Source: DTYU01 sp040756575
Lineage (GTDB): Bacteria; Bacillota; Desulfotomaculia; Desulfotomaculales; Ammonificaceae
Reading direction: 5' to 3'
Length of the DNA stretch: 64,000 nt
Assembly: GCA_040756575.1 (NCBI GenBank)
Contig: JBFLYP010000002.1
Coordinates: 62,001 to 126,000, forward strand
How positions within the stretch are numbered: the first letter of the stretch is position 1; every line of letters starts with the position of its first letter. Under the pieces are notes generated by a model. That model did not search any database, was not told the origin of the DNA, and saw nothing but the letters and a program-made list of their open reading frames with translations. A program made the translations under genes and the position numbers. Positions 8,345 through 15,505 of the stretch are shown one piece after another.

Positions 8345-8675
8345 GCCCGGGTGCTGATCTTTGAGGCATCCACCTGGCCGGTGAGCGCAAGGACGGGCGC
8401 ACCGTCCATGTAAGCGTCCGCCAGCTCCTCCGCTAAGTTGACCGCCCCCGCCGCGCTGGCCACGCAGACCCCGAGCCCGCCCCCTAAGTTTGCCGGTACG
8501 AGGCCATAAACGCTGCCCCCGCCTCATGGGCCGCGCTAATGTAACGGATGCCGCCCTCGCGCGACAGGGCGTCCAGGAAAGGCAGGACGTCATTGCCTGT
8601 TACCCCGAAGACGCATCCACCCCCCCCGGCTTTGAGCTGCCGCACAACGGCCTGCGCAAAGCTGCATTCCGCCAT
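8345..8675 (-). pseudogene. TPP-enzyme (acetolactate synthase-like) N-terminal fragment
   Basis: Reading the minus strand from ATG 8675 gives an N-terminal TPP-binding domain: QLKAGGGGCVFGVTGNDVL, then ISAAHEAGAAFMASYRQ, which includes the conserved glutamate (HE). The frame stops at 8484, but the adjacent frame continues the domain: GLGVCVASAAGAVNLAEELA and APVLALTGQV. A frameshift near 8485-8495 therefore disrupts it. Homology ends at about 8350, where the LysM remnant begins. Only about 110 of roughly 550 residues remain. No function is expected. Confidence 0.8.
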
Positions 8676-8775
8676 TTCCTCACCCTTTCCGCAAAGGCTG
8701 TAAGCCTAACCCTTAGCATATCCTTGTCTTCTCCGCACATACTAACCGTATCCACAAGAACCGGAGGTGGGCAGG

Positions 8776-9873
8776 TTGCACAAACTTAAAGTGGGTATTA
8801 TCGGGACGGGGATGGCGTTTGAGCGCCTCCACTACCCGGCATACCAGCAGTTGGCAGACAAATATGAGCTTGCGGCTTTGTGCGACGTCGACGAATTTAA
8901 GGCCCGCAACTGGGCGAACCGCCTGCAACTCGACCAGGGAAGCGTTTACACGGACTTTCGGGAAATGCTCAAGCGTGACGACCTTGACGTCATTGACATC
9001 ATCGTCCCGATACCGCAAAACTTCGAGGTCACGGAGGCCGTGGCGGCTAGCCTTGCCGGCAGGCGCAAAGGCATAATCTGCGAAAAACCCCTCGCCCCCA
9101 CCCTGAACCAGGCACGGGAGGCCCGCACTTTGGCGCAGAAGTACAAAATACCCATTATGATCGCTGAAAACTACCGTTACAACCAGGAGGTAGACATCAT
9201 CAGAGACCTGGTGCGGACCAAGCGTATCGGCGAGGTTTTCTACTTCATCCAGAACCGCGTAATGGACTTCCCGGGCGATATGATTAAAGACAAGTTCGCC
9301 GCTAAGGAGTGGCGCCAGCATCCGGAGTTTCCCGGCGGCGTGATAACGGACACCGTGGTGCACGACTTGGGCGGCCTGCGCCACATCTTCGGGTCCATTG
9401 AGAAGCTGCACGCCTTCGGCCGGCCGCAGGCGGCGGATTTCGCCCCCTATTCGGCCGTGCACGTCAACCTGTTGTTCAGGAGCGGGGTCACCGGCCAGTT
9501 TACCTTTTTCTGCGCCGGCAAGGAGGCACAGCGCCCCCTGATAGGTCTCCGGATTTTCGGGACTCAGGGTATGATCTACTTAGAGGAGCGCGATGCCGGA
9601 ACGATCAACATCGCGTTCAACGACGGCCGCAGCGAACAGATACCGTACCAGCCGCAAAAAGGCTTTTACAACGAGTTGCTCAACCTTTACAACGCACTGA
9701 CCGGCACCGAGCCGGTCAGCGTGACGCCCGAAGTGGAGTACGGCGACCTAAAGACGGTGCAGGATGTACTCCGGTCCATAGGCGAGGAAAAAATCATCCG
9801 GGTGGACGAAGAAGCGGATTACCGGCCCGGGTACCGGAAACCTTTTTTCGAAGAACGGGCACCCTTTCTATAA
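8776..9873 (+). CDS. Gfo/Idh/MocA-family oxidoreductase
   Basis: A 365-residue NAD(P)-dependent dehydrogenase. The Rossmann motif VGIIGTGMAFERLHYPAY lies at the start, followed by the acidic ALCDVDE that binds the adenosine ribose. CEKPLAPT (about residue 97) is the family's EKP motif with the catalytic lysine, and the C-terminal alpha/beta dimerisation domain is complete. The substrate is unknown; relatives act on sugars, inositol or other cyclitols. TTG 8776 is chosen because GGAGGTGGG ends 5-7 nt before it; a GTG at 8767 lies inside that site. Both flanking genes are broken, but this one looks intact. Confidence 0.85.
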   Translation: MHKLKVGIIGTGMAFERLHYPAYQQLADKYELAALCDVDEFKARNWANRLQLDQGSVYTDFREMLKRDDLDVIDIIVPIPQNFEVTEAVAASLAGRRKGIICEKPLAPTLNQAREARTLAQKYKIPIMIAENYRYNQEVDIIRDLVRTKRIGEVFYFIQNRVMDFPGDMIKDKFAAKEWRQHPEFPGGVITDTVVHDLGGLRHIFGSIEKLHAFGRPQAADFAPYSAVHVNLLFRSGVTGQFTFFCAGKEAQRPLIGLRIFGTQGMIYLEERDAGTINIAFNDGRSEQIPYQPQKGFYNELLNLYNALTGTEPVSVTPEVEYGDLKTVQDVLRSIGEEKIIRVDEEADYRPGYRKPFFEERAPFL

Positions 9874-9903
9874 GCACGAATAAGGTAGGGAGGTTTTTAC
9901 AAA

Positions 9904-10554
9904 ATAGTCTGGCAGTGGTTAGGCAAATTAGTACGCGGCGTATCGGATGAGGCAACCGACGACTTAATCTTCAAAATGATGAAGGACAAGTAACAGGGAC
10001 AAATGGGCCGGATTTCGCTGCTGGCCGGCGGCGGCCTGGACACGCCCGGCCATTTCTTGAAGGCCCTCGCTCTCGGCGCAGACGCGGTCTACATCGGTAC
10101 CGCCGCCGTAATGGCTCTGGTAGCACAGCAGATACCCAAGGTCACCCTTAGCGAGCCGAGCACCCAACTTGTGCTGTACACCGGCCGGATGAAGGACAAA
10201 TTTGATATCGACCTTGGCACCGCTTCGCTGGTAAACTTCCTCGGGGTTTCGATGATGGAAATTGAATCTGTGATGTACGCCATAGGTAAACCGGCCGTTG
10301 CAGATCTCGACAGAAAAGACCTGTGCTGTCTCGACCCGTGGCTGGCCCGCGCACTGGACGTCGCTTACGCAGGAGTGACACCGGACGAGCAGGAAACTTA
10401 TTACCACTACCCGAATATCGCGCCCTGGCGCCAGGCAGAGCAGGCTCAGGTTTCATCGCAAAAATACTTAGAGGAGGTTCTGATTCCTCCTCTAAACCAA
10501 GAAAGCAGCGCCTGCCTCCCTGGACCCACTTTCCATCTCACTCAGTACTTATAG
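9904..10554 (+). pseudogene. FMN-binding glutamate synthase-like gene, internally deleted
   Basis: From 10003 to 10554 the frame encodes the C-terminal part of the FMN-binding glutamate synthase domain: GADAVYIGTAAVMALVAQQ, TQLVLYTGRMKDKFDIDLG, and KDLCCLDPWLARALDV. The domain's N-terminal barrel strands and first Fe-S cysteines are missing. Just upstream, 9904-9992 encodes IVWQWLGKLVRGV...KMMKDK in another frame, which could be the start of the same gene (inference) after a large internal deletion. That piece has GGGAGG before an ATA rather than ATG. The 200 residues left cannot form the enzyme. Confidence 0.7.
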
Positions 10555-11001
10555 TATATACAAACCGACACTATTCGTCAATAAGCGACTTAAATTTCTT
10601 TTTATTTTTAAAAGAACGACGCCCCTCGGGCGCTCTGGAAAGGCTGCGGAAATGCAGGGTAATAATGCTGCGGCCGATGCAGCTCATCTGCTTGCTTGAT
10701 TTACGACTATCGGTTTTCACACTGCGCAGGCTCAATGTCGACAAAATAAGGGACCGTGTCAAAAGCCGGTAGCGGTGAGACGGCTGTTGAGGAAGCCTAA
10801 AAGAATTGAATCGAAGAACCGAAGAGAAACAATCCGTAAAAAGCTTAAAGAGGATGGGGCCGTCCTGGGGTAAGAGCAGCTTCGATCAGGCGAACAGTCT
10901 TCGCCGCACTCACGCCCTGCTGAAAGCGCCAACGAACCCGAGCATCATCCACATAGCTCCGTCTAAAAGCAGCACTAGGTTTACACATGTACCAAACATT
11001 C
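10555..11001. other. Gene-poor interval, probably degraded coding DNA
   Basis: No convincing gene. A 63-codon minus-strand frame (10571-10762) and a short hydrophobic frame near 10900-10990 (residues like LVLLLDGAMWMMLGFVGAF) could be gene remnants, but neither has a plausible ribosome binding site or recognisable family. The minus-strand membrane-protein gene ends at 11002. Confidence 0.5.
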
Positions 11002-11385
11002 TCAGCTTTCAGTCGACTCCGAGCGTTGGATTTTTCGCCAATGGTACGCAAATATCGGCAGGGCTACGGCAATTAAGGCACAATCGCTGATTAAGCCTCG
11101 AATTCTGCTCCGCCTTTCGTTTATTTCGCTTTGCCGGCGTTCGCGGACAATCTGCTGTTCCAATTCTTTTAGCTGCTGCCGGTACTCCTGCTCGGAGACG
11201 CCCTGTTCCCTCTGTAACCTCATTTTGGCCTCGTAATAAGGCGTGTTTGGGTAGATCTGCTGATAGGGATACAAAAGATTAACCGCCCCTCTTATGGCCA
11301 AGACGGTTCCCATAATGACCATAATAAGCGTCACCAGACACACAAGGTAGAGGTAGACCCTCCTTACGTCCCATCCGTGAGTCAC
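11002..11385 (-). CDS. Small membrane protein with coiled-coil middle
   Basis: A 127-residue protein of unknown function. A hydrophobic helix lies near residues 8-32 (VYLYLVCLVTLIMVIMGTVL) and another near 97-114 (LISDCALIAVALPIFAY). Between them is a long Q/E/R-rich segment (about residues 55-93, including QQLKELEQQIVRERRQ) likely to form a coiled coil. GTG 11385 follows AAGGAGGTATAAAG, a near-perfect ribosome binding site. No operon partner is evident. Confidence 0.72.
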   Translation of the reverse strand: MTHGWDVRRVYLYLVCLVTLIMVIMGTVLAIRGAVNLLYPYQQIYPNTPYYEAKMRLQREQGVSEQEYRQQLKELEQQIVRERRQSEINERRSRIRGLISDCALIAVALPIFAYHWRKIQRSESTES

Positions 11386-11542
11386 CTTTATACCTCCTTC
11401 CCGCCGGAAGATGAAAACACTTTGTTAAATTCTGGGCAAGACGCAAAAATCCTTTTGCCTGAGGATTAATTCACCCTCAAATTTCAATTTCACAGGATAG
11501 ACGCTTATCCGCATCCGGGCGGTGCCGCGGTGATCAAGAAAC

Positions 11543-11568
11543 CAAGCCCGGCGGAACAACCGGGCTTG
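11543..11568 (-). terminator. Hairpin CAAGCCCGG/CCGGGCTTG
   Basis: A perfect 9-bp stem with an 8-nt loop. On the minus strand it is followed by GTTTCTTG, on the plus strand by AGTTTCGG; the minus-strand tail is the better one. It lies 36 nt past the stop of the possible short ORF at 11604-11660, so it may end that transcript. Confidence 0.55.
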
Positions 11569-11603
11569 AGTTTCGGCTGGGCCATATTTTGTAGGGATTC
11601 TGC

Positions 11604-11660
11604 TCAGCAGCCCTCTTTACAATGGGCAACCGGTCGCAACATAAAACGCCTCTTGAGCAT
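11604..11660 (-). CDS. Possible 18-residue peptide
   Basis: The minus strand has AAAGGAGG, 9 nt, then ATG at 11660 and 18 sense codons (MLKRRFMLRPVAHCKEGC) before TGA. A terminator-like hairpin follows 36 nt later. Site quality, spacing and downstream hairpin together suggest a real small transcript encoding a basic peptide with two cysteines. It could equally be a remnant or a leader. No adjacent gene reads on from it. I recognise no family. Confidence 0.35.
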   Translation of the reverse strand: MLKRRFMLRPVAHCKEGC

Positions 11661-11906
11661 CCTTAAAGTCCTCCTTTCGTTAATCCTGTGCAGAACCTTC
11701 TATTGATTTCTACAGCCATAACAGCCATTCCGGGTCCATCTCCGGGAAAAAAGTCGGTGTTCCTATCAATATTCTTTGTATAGACCATGTAGTTCCGCCC
11801 GAATGCGTCCATCTCCTATCTCGAGCATGGTTCTATATTGATTGGATCACCTCGCTCAAGCGTGAATTGTTTTCTCAAATTTTTCTCAATTCGGCTGCCT
11901 ATTAGT

Positions 11907-12002
11907 CAAACGGCAAGGATTTCCAATCCCGAAACCCTTGCCGTTTCTTGCTTTCCTGGAGCTGGTGGTCGGATTCGAACCGACGACCTGCGCATTACGA
12001 GT
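11907..12002. repeat. Left attachment-type repeat (displaced tRNA-Thr 3' fragment)
   Basis: Matches 15267-15362 without gaps. From 11959 on it reproduces the T-arm, variable loop and anticodon 3' stem of tRNA-Thr in reverse complement, and sequence identity stops exactly after ...CATTACGAGT in the anticodon loop. The left part (CGGCAAGG...CCTTGCCG) is the tRNA's terminator hairpin. Confidence 0.85.
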
Positions 12003-12023
12003 TGTTAGAATATGGTTTTTGAC

Positions 12024-12129
12024 AGTTTATGACAATCCGCAACCCCTTGGTATTGCTGGATTTTTAGTTTATGACCGTCCCTCAAAAACCCCACCAATTT
12101 ATCACGTCGGGTTGAAAATTGGTTGAAAA
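12024..12129. promoter_or_regulatory. Candidate recombinase arm sites inside left end
   Basis: AGTTTATGAC occurs twice in direct orientation (12024-12033 and 12066-12075). A 23-bp sequence starting TCGGGTTGAAAATTGG (12107-12129) recurs identically at 15229-15251 near the other end of the element. Short direct repeats near att cores are typical arm-type sites of tyrosine integrases. The role here is inferred only from position. Confidence 0.45.
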
Positions 12130-12207
12130 AATTTTTCATAAGGAACCTGATTCACCCCGCCTGGCAGCTTTTCTCTTTTGGGGTCCCTTATGTAGTACGG
12201 ATTTGAA

Positions 12208-12570
12208 CTAACTCACTAATCCGAAGTTCTTTTCGATTCGGGCCAGATGGTTTTGAAATACGATAGCGTCTTGAGGTGTGTAATTATGGCAGTCATAGCG
12301 GGCTTTCCTGCTTGCCATGTAGAGTGCATGGTATTCCTTTAGTATTCTTTTGCAGGAGGCCCGGCGTGCCATAGCCCTTTCACGTTCCTCGTGGTTTAGG
12401 CTGTGATAAGGCAGTCGTGCTAAATCCATTTCGACAACATGGACAGCTGCATAAAAGAGTATAGTAACTACCCAATCAATATAATTGGTGGACTGTATAC
12501 AGAAGTCAGGTATGTTTAACAATTCTTTATTATGTTCATATTGCCGTCGGTGTTGTGCTTCACTAGGCAT
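12208..12570 (-). CDS. HEPN-like domain protein
   Basis: A 120-residue all-helical protein. The features YIDWVVTILFYAAVHVVEMDL, a conserved H-x8-R block (LNHEERERAMARR) and a late Y-x-L-x3-SRKARYDCHNYT fit a stand-alone HEPN-like family common beside defence and toxin-antitoxin genes. ATG 12570 is preferred (GAAGGACG upstream and start of the conserved part); 32 upstream codons overlap the preceding gene. The start overlaps the stop of the 183-residue upstream gene by 8 nt, so the two are co-translated. HEPN proteins are often ribonuclease toxins, but the classical R-x4-6-H motif is not obvious. Confidence 0.6.
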   Translation of the reverse strand: MPSEAQHRRQYEHNKELLNIPDFCIQSTNYIDWVVTILFYAAVHVVEMDLARLPYHSLNHEERERAMARRASCKRILKEYHALYMASRKARYDCHNYTPQDAIVFQNHLARIEKNFGLVS

Positions 12571-13114
12571 TTTGAGAACGTCCTTCAAGTTTTGTGGTAT
12601 CAGGAGGAAGCACAAGGGAGCATATTTGATCCTCGGAAAAGACCATGAAATCGCAGTAGAATTCATCGAATCTTTTCAATGCTTCAGAGAAGTAATCGGA
12701 GTATTCGTACTCAACGGTGGCGTTTGGCTCTTCCACTACTACCCACAGATGGAGCAATCTATTTTTGGTAAAGCGATAAATGTATTTGGTTCTGGGGTCG
12801 CTTAATAATACTTCTATTAACCAATTTTCACCAAGATACTTCTTCACAAAAGCACTATCCTCGCTGTCAAGGCCCATCAAACACCGGGGCGTCCAATCAA
12901 GGATAACTTTCATAGTGTTCCCAATATAATCTCCAGTGCCACTACCCCAGGTTGCTACCACCGATTTCATGATCTGTTTAATTAAGTTCGTAAGTTCGTC
13001 ATGCGAGGCACGTTTAGCCTTTTTTTCAAACGAAAATTGAACTGTTTTCCAATCATGAATTTTAGGAGTTAAGACACCCCGGTTATGAGCCGCTTTACCA
13101 ATACCCCTATTCAT
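12563..13114 (-). CDS. Hypothetical partner of HEPN-like protein, 183 aa
   Basis: Not confidently recognised. The protein is mixed alpha/beta; the C-terminal half (LGENWLIEVLLSDPRTKYIY, HLWVVVEEPN, FDEFYCDFMVFSEDQI) shows alternating hydrophobic strands and acidic residues, loosely like nucleotidyltransferase-type HEPN partners, but the G-S-x10-D-x-D signature of MNT domains is not visible. ATG 13114 follows AAGGTGAAAGATAA. It overlaps the HEPN-like gene by 8 nt. AT-rich codon use compared with flanking housekeeping genes agrees with acquisition. Confidence 0.55.
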   Translation of the reverse strand: MNRGIGKAAHNRGVLTPKIHDWKTVQFSFEKKAKRASHDELTNLIKQIMKSVVATWGSGTGDYIGNTMKVILDWTPRCLMGLDSEDSAFVKKYLGENWLIEVLLSDPRTKYIYRFTKNRLLHLWVVVEEPNATVEYEYSDYFSEALKRFDEFYCDFMVFSEDQICSLVLPPDTTKLEGRSQNA

Positions 13115-13159
13115 TTATCTTTCACCTTATGAATATTAAATATACCTTAGTCGTCAGCG

Positions 13160-13447
13160 CTATTTCTTAACATCTTTAGGAATAAGCTCTTCCTTGAACT
13201 CCTTTTCATACCCCACAATTGCTGATAATAACGCCTTGACCAACTCGAAGGCATTGTCACTTGGCATGACAATTCGGGAGAGAACATCAACTTCTTGGGT
13301 CTCTTCACTTGGGCGGAACCGGCCAAAATCAATGCAAAAAGAACCCTTCGAGAACCCCACTTTGAATGTGTTCACAAATTTGGGTTCTTTTAATTCTGGT
13401 GGAATATGTTCAATAATCTTCCTTTTCTTACGTGACTTACCCTCCAT
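13160..13447 (-). CDS. DUF3467 family protein
   Basis: A 95-residue protein. FVNTFKVGFSKGSFCIDFGRF, LSRIVMPSDNAFELVKALL and IVGYEKEFKEE reproduce the N-x-F-x-V...F-x-I-D-F, R-I-v-M-s-P-x-x-A, Y-E-x-x-F pattern of DUF3467 proteins. Their function is unknown; they occur on plasmids and integrated elements and in host chromosomes. The basic N-terminus (GKSRKKRKIIEH) could bind nucleic acid. ATG 13447 has no strong ribosome binding site. It lies 45 nt upstream of the hypothetical/HEPN-like pair on the same strand. Confidence 0.7.
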   Translation of the reverse strand: MEGKSRKKRKIIEHIPPELKEPKFVNTFKVGFSKGSFCIDFGRFRPSEETQEVDVLSRIVMPSDNAFELVKALLSAIVGYEKEFKEELIPKDVKK

Positions 13448-13634
13448 TGCGTATTCGCCTCTTTCGTTCGTGTCATAAACACGGTAAAGTGTTCTTCTTC
13501 AAAAAAACCGAAATTCCTGCCACCTCTATCCATTTTCTCGCAATTAACACCCTAATACTTTAGTCCGGCAGTTTTACAGGTGTTGAGGTTGCCCCCTGAA
13601 CGGTAGGAAGGGGAGTAACGTTTTTGCCAGCCGA

Positions 13635-14393
13635 CTAAAATGGTCGTGCCCTGAAAGCCGCATTATTTCGGCCGTTTTCGCGGCTTGCCTCTTCTTTGCT
13701 TTCCGGCCGGCAGGAAGGGGAGCGATACGTTGCCGGCCCGCCTATTCTTCTCAATTCCTGACAGATTTCTTCTGTAGTTAACCCCTTCTTTTGCCGCCGG
13801 CGGACCCACATCCGGGCAGCGTTTTCAGAAAGCCCCCGGTGCATAGCCACAAGTTTAACCAAGGCGCGGTCTGTTTCTCGAGCCTCAAATAACCGGCGGG
13901 CTTGTTCTACTGCTGTATTATCAAGGAAGTATTCCTTCCGTGTGACTTGGCCGCTGGCCCCCGTTGATCCCGAGACACTGTTTTTTACCGGCACCACGTA
14001 GGCAGTGATTTTCCCTTCTTTTATACGGCGGTAGAGCCACTTACGATCAATACCGTACATCGCCACCACATCGTCAACGCGGTATAACTCTGGCTTTCCA
14101 CGTCTGCCTGCTTTTATCTTTCCCCCTACCTCTAAAGCAAGGCGGTCAACCACCCCGGCCTCTCTCGCCCTTTTCGGGCGAATAACCGCCGCGACGCTTC
14201 TTATGTAAGAAATGAAACTTCGAGCGGTAAGTGGGCGTTTGTCGAACGCGGAGCCGTAGACCGTTTCGTTAACAAGATCAAGGGCAACATCTTGGTTGCA
14301 GACCTTTGACGCCACAAAACGGTGGAGATAATCAAAAACCTGGGCAGTTTCCGATTCAGGGAGCGGAAAGTGGCTGCGGACGCGTGGAGGCAT
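13635..14393 (-). CDS. Helix-turn-helix protein of the integrative element
   Basis: A 252-residue basic protein. The middle part (LYRVDDVVAMYGIDRKWLYRRI, then KEGKITAYVV) resembles excisionase/MerR-type winged HTH domains, and the later VAMHRGLSENAARMWVRRRQ looks like a second helical DNA-binding unit. The N-terminal 80 residues match no family I know. The ATG at 14393 lacks a good ribosome binding site, and a frame just upstream looks like the displaced 5' part of the same gene. This may therefore be the 3' portion of a frameshifted gene rather than a complete protein. Confidence 0.5.
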   Translation of the reverse strand: MPPRVRSHFPLPESETAQVFDYLHRFVASKVCNQDVALDLVNETVYGSAFDKRPLTARSFISYIRSVAAVIRPKRAREAGVVDRLALEVGGKIKAGRRGKPELYRVDDVVAMYGIDRKWLYRRIKEGKITAYVVPVKNSVSGSTGASGQVTRKEYFLDNTAVEQARRLFEARETDRALVKLVAMHRGLSENAARMWVRRRQKKGLTTEEICQELRRIGGPATYRSPSCRPESKEEASRENGRNNAAFRARPF

Positions 14394-14725
14394 AACTGGG
14401 CCGCGATTTCTTTTTTTGCGGTGTTCTTACCAAGGACGATTGTTGGAGCATAGCCGAATGGTTCGAGGTTTCCCCAGGGGAGCGAGTCAAAAAATTTTCG
14501 GCTACCGGGGATTGTGAGTTTTTCTTCATCGCGGACTTCCCGCCTCGTGTCTCCGTATATCTTCCAGTAACTAAAGCCCGGATGCTGGAGTAGAACATCT
14601 ACCCAAGTTGCGTAAGTCAGCCGGACCAAAAGCCACGGCGGCAGGTGGTCCGCCCTTTTATAGAAATCGAGGAGTCAATAAACACGGAACGGCTTTCCTT
14701 GGAAGTAATCAGTTATTTCGTTAAC
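14394..14725 (-). pseudogene. Broken 5' part upstream of HTH gene
   Basis: On the minus strand the frame from about 14725 reads VNEITDYFQGKPFRVY, meets TGA (14676-14678), then continues in frame as LLDFYKRADHLPPWLLVRLT...GFSYWKIYGDTRREV...GYAPTIVLGKNTAKKEIAAQ before entering the next frame of the HTH gene near 14390. The composition is protein-like across the stop. No standard start codon with a ribosome binding site is present. The nonsense codon and frameshift together suggest a decayed gene of about 350 residues spanning 13635-14725. Confidence 0.5.
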
Positions 14726-14971
14726 CTGTCAAAAACAAGGCCTGTTCGTCCTTGTGCGATAGTATTGCACCGCCCGCCGTCCGGCTGCGCCTTGTATAGC
14801 AGCCAGGAGGCAACCCGCCCTTGATGTGGCAGCGAGCGAAGATGGGCCAAGAGGCTTTGTAGGGCATCGCAAAAAACATCGGCTTTTTCTCCGGCGTGCG
14901 TGTTTTTTGGGACTATTACTTTATAGATAGTTTATCAACGCTTTTCAGCGAAAGCAAGGAGGCATCAGGAA

Positions 14972-15202
14972 ATGAGAGCAGCGGGCAGCGGGCTGAGCGA
15001 AACTATGCGGCAAGTTGAAAAGATCACCCTGACGATGCCGGAGGCATAAGCTTTTTCGGGCCTGGGGCGGAATACCTTGTTGTCACTTGTGCAAACCGGC
15101 CAGGTGCAGGCCCGGCGGATCGGGCAGAGGCGATGGCTAATCCTCAGAGACTCTATTCCCACGTTATGCCCGGTATGCAGCGGGAAGCAGCCCGCCAACT
15201 AG
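14972..15202 (+). pseudogene. Excisionase-type HTH gene with in-frame stop
   Basis: ATG 14972 follows AAGCAAGGAGG and encodes MRAAGSGLSETMRQVEKITL, then TMPEA and TAA at 15047. The same frame resumes and carries the typical excisionase-family helix-turn-helix: GLGRNTLLSLVQTGQVQARR, then IGQRRWLILRDSI, ending at TAG 15202. The pattern (MPEA-x3-L-G-x-x-R-N-T) shows the stop replaces a residue within the HTH. The protein would be about 76 residues. The orientation points to the tRNA end, where an integrase would normally lie; none is present. Confidence 0.75.
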
Positions 15203-15266
15203 AAGAACTCCTCCAATAGAAAAACCAATCGGGTTGAAAATTGGTTGAAAATTTACCTCTCAAAAA

Positions 15267-15362
15267 CAAACGGCAAGGATTTCCAACCCCGGAACCCTTG
15301 CCATTTCTGCATTTTTTGGAGCTGGTGGTCGGATTCGAACCGACGGCCTGCGCATTACGAGT
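15267..15362. repeat. Right attachment-type repeat
   Basis: Partner of 11907-12002. It covers the tRNA-Thr terminator hairpin (GGCAAGG...CCTTGCC) and the tRNA 3' half up to the anticodon loop. Confidence 0.85.
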
Positions 15363-15391
15363 GCGCTGCTCTGCCGCTGAGCTACACCAGC
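15317..15391 (-). tRNA. tRNA-Thr (CGT)
   Basis: A complete cloverleaf on the minus strand with acceptor GCTGGTG/CACCAGC, D-arm GCTCAGCGGCAGAGC, anticodon stem GCGCA/TGCGC with loop CTCGTAA (anticodon CGT), and T-arm GTCGG-TTCGAAT-CCGAC. The discriminator is T and CCA is encoded. Its 3' half serves as attachment site for the integrative element to its left. Confidence 0.93.
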
Positions 15392-15449
15392 TCGCGTATC
15401 TCACGACATTATAATATTAGCGAACGGTATCACCGTTGTCAAGGAGAAG

Positions 15450-15478
15450 AAGAGGAGCCTGAAAGACCGGCTCCTCTT
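15450..15478 (-). terminator. Terminator of TauE-1 operon
   Basis: A 10-bp stem AAGAGGAGCC/GGCTCCTCTT with a 9-nt loop lies 28 nt after the minus-strand stop at 15506, and is followed on that strand by a C/T-rich tail (CTTCTCCTT). Confidence 0.75.
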
Positions 15479-15505
15479 GATTGCTAAGCTAAACGGGTTA
15501 TACGG

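Larger units (their letters stand above)
11907..15362. mobile_element. Degenerate integrative element in tRNA-Thr
   Basis: Two ungapped 96-bp direct repeats (11907-12002 and 15267-15362, about nine mismatches, almost identical over the last 52 bp) bound this 3.4-kb segment. Each holds the tRNA 3' half from the anticodon loop to CCA plus the downstream rho-independent terminator. The right copy is part of an intact minus-strand tRNA-Thr and the left is a displaced 3' fragment, which is the arrangement left by tyrosine-recombinase integration into a tRNA 3' end. Inside are a HEPN-like pair, a DUF3467 gene, a HTH gene with a broken 5' partner, and a nonsense-mutated excisionase. No integrase remains, so the element should be immobile. 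Confidence 0.85.

Noticed and set aside
10571..10762. Possible transposase remnant on the minus strand
   Set aside because: Basic composition only; no DDE or serine-recombinase motif and no inverted ends found.
11604..11606. TGA after a cysteine codon read as selenocysteine in the 18-residue peptide
   Set aside because: Read-through gives an unrelated low-complexity tail and no SECIS-like hairpin lies directly after the TGA.
11938..12126. Short plus-strand frame across the left attachment repeat
   Set aside because: Most of it is tRNA 3'-fragment and terminator sequence; no start signals. It could mimic an integrase C-terminus but the match is too short.
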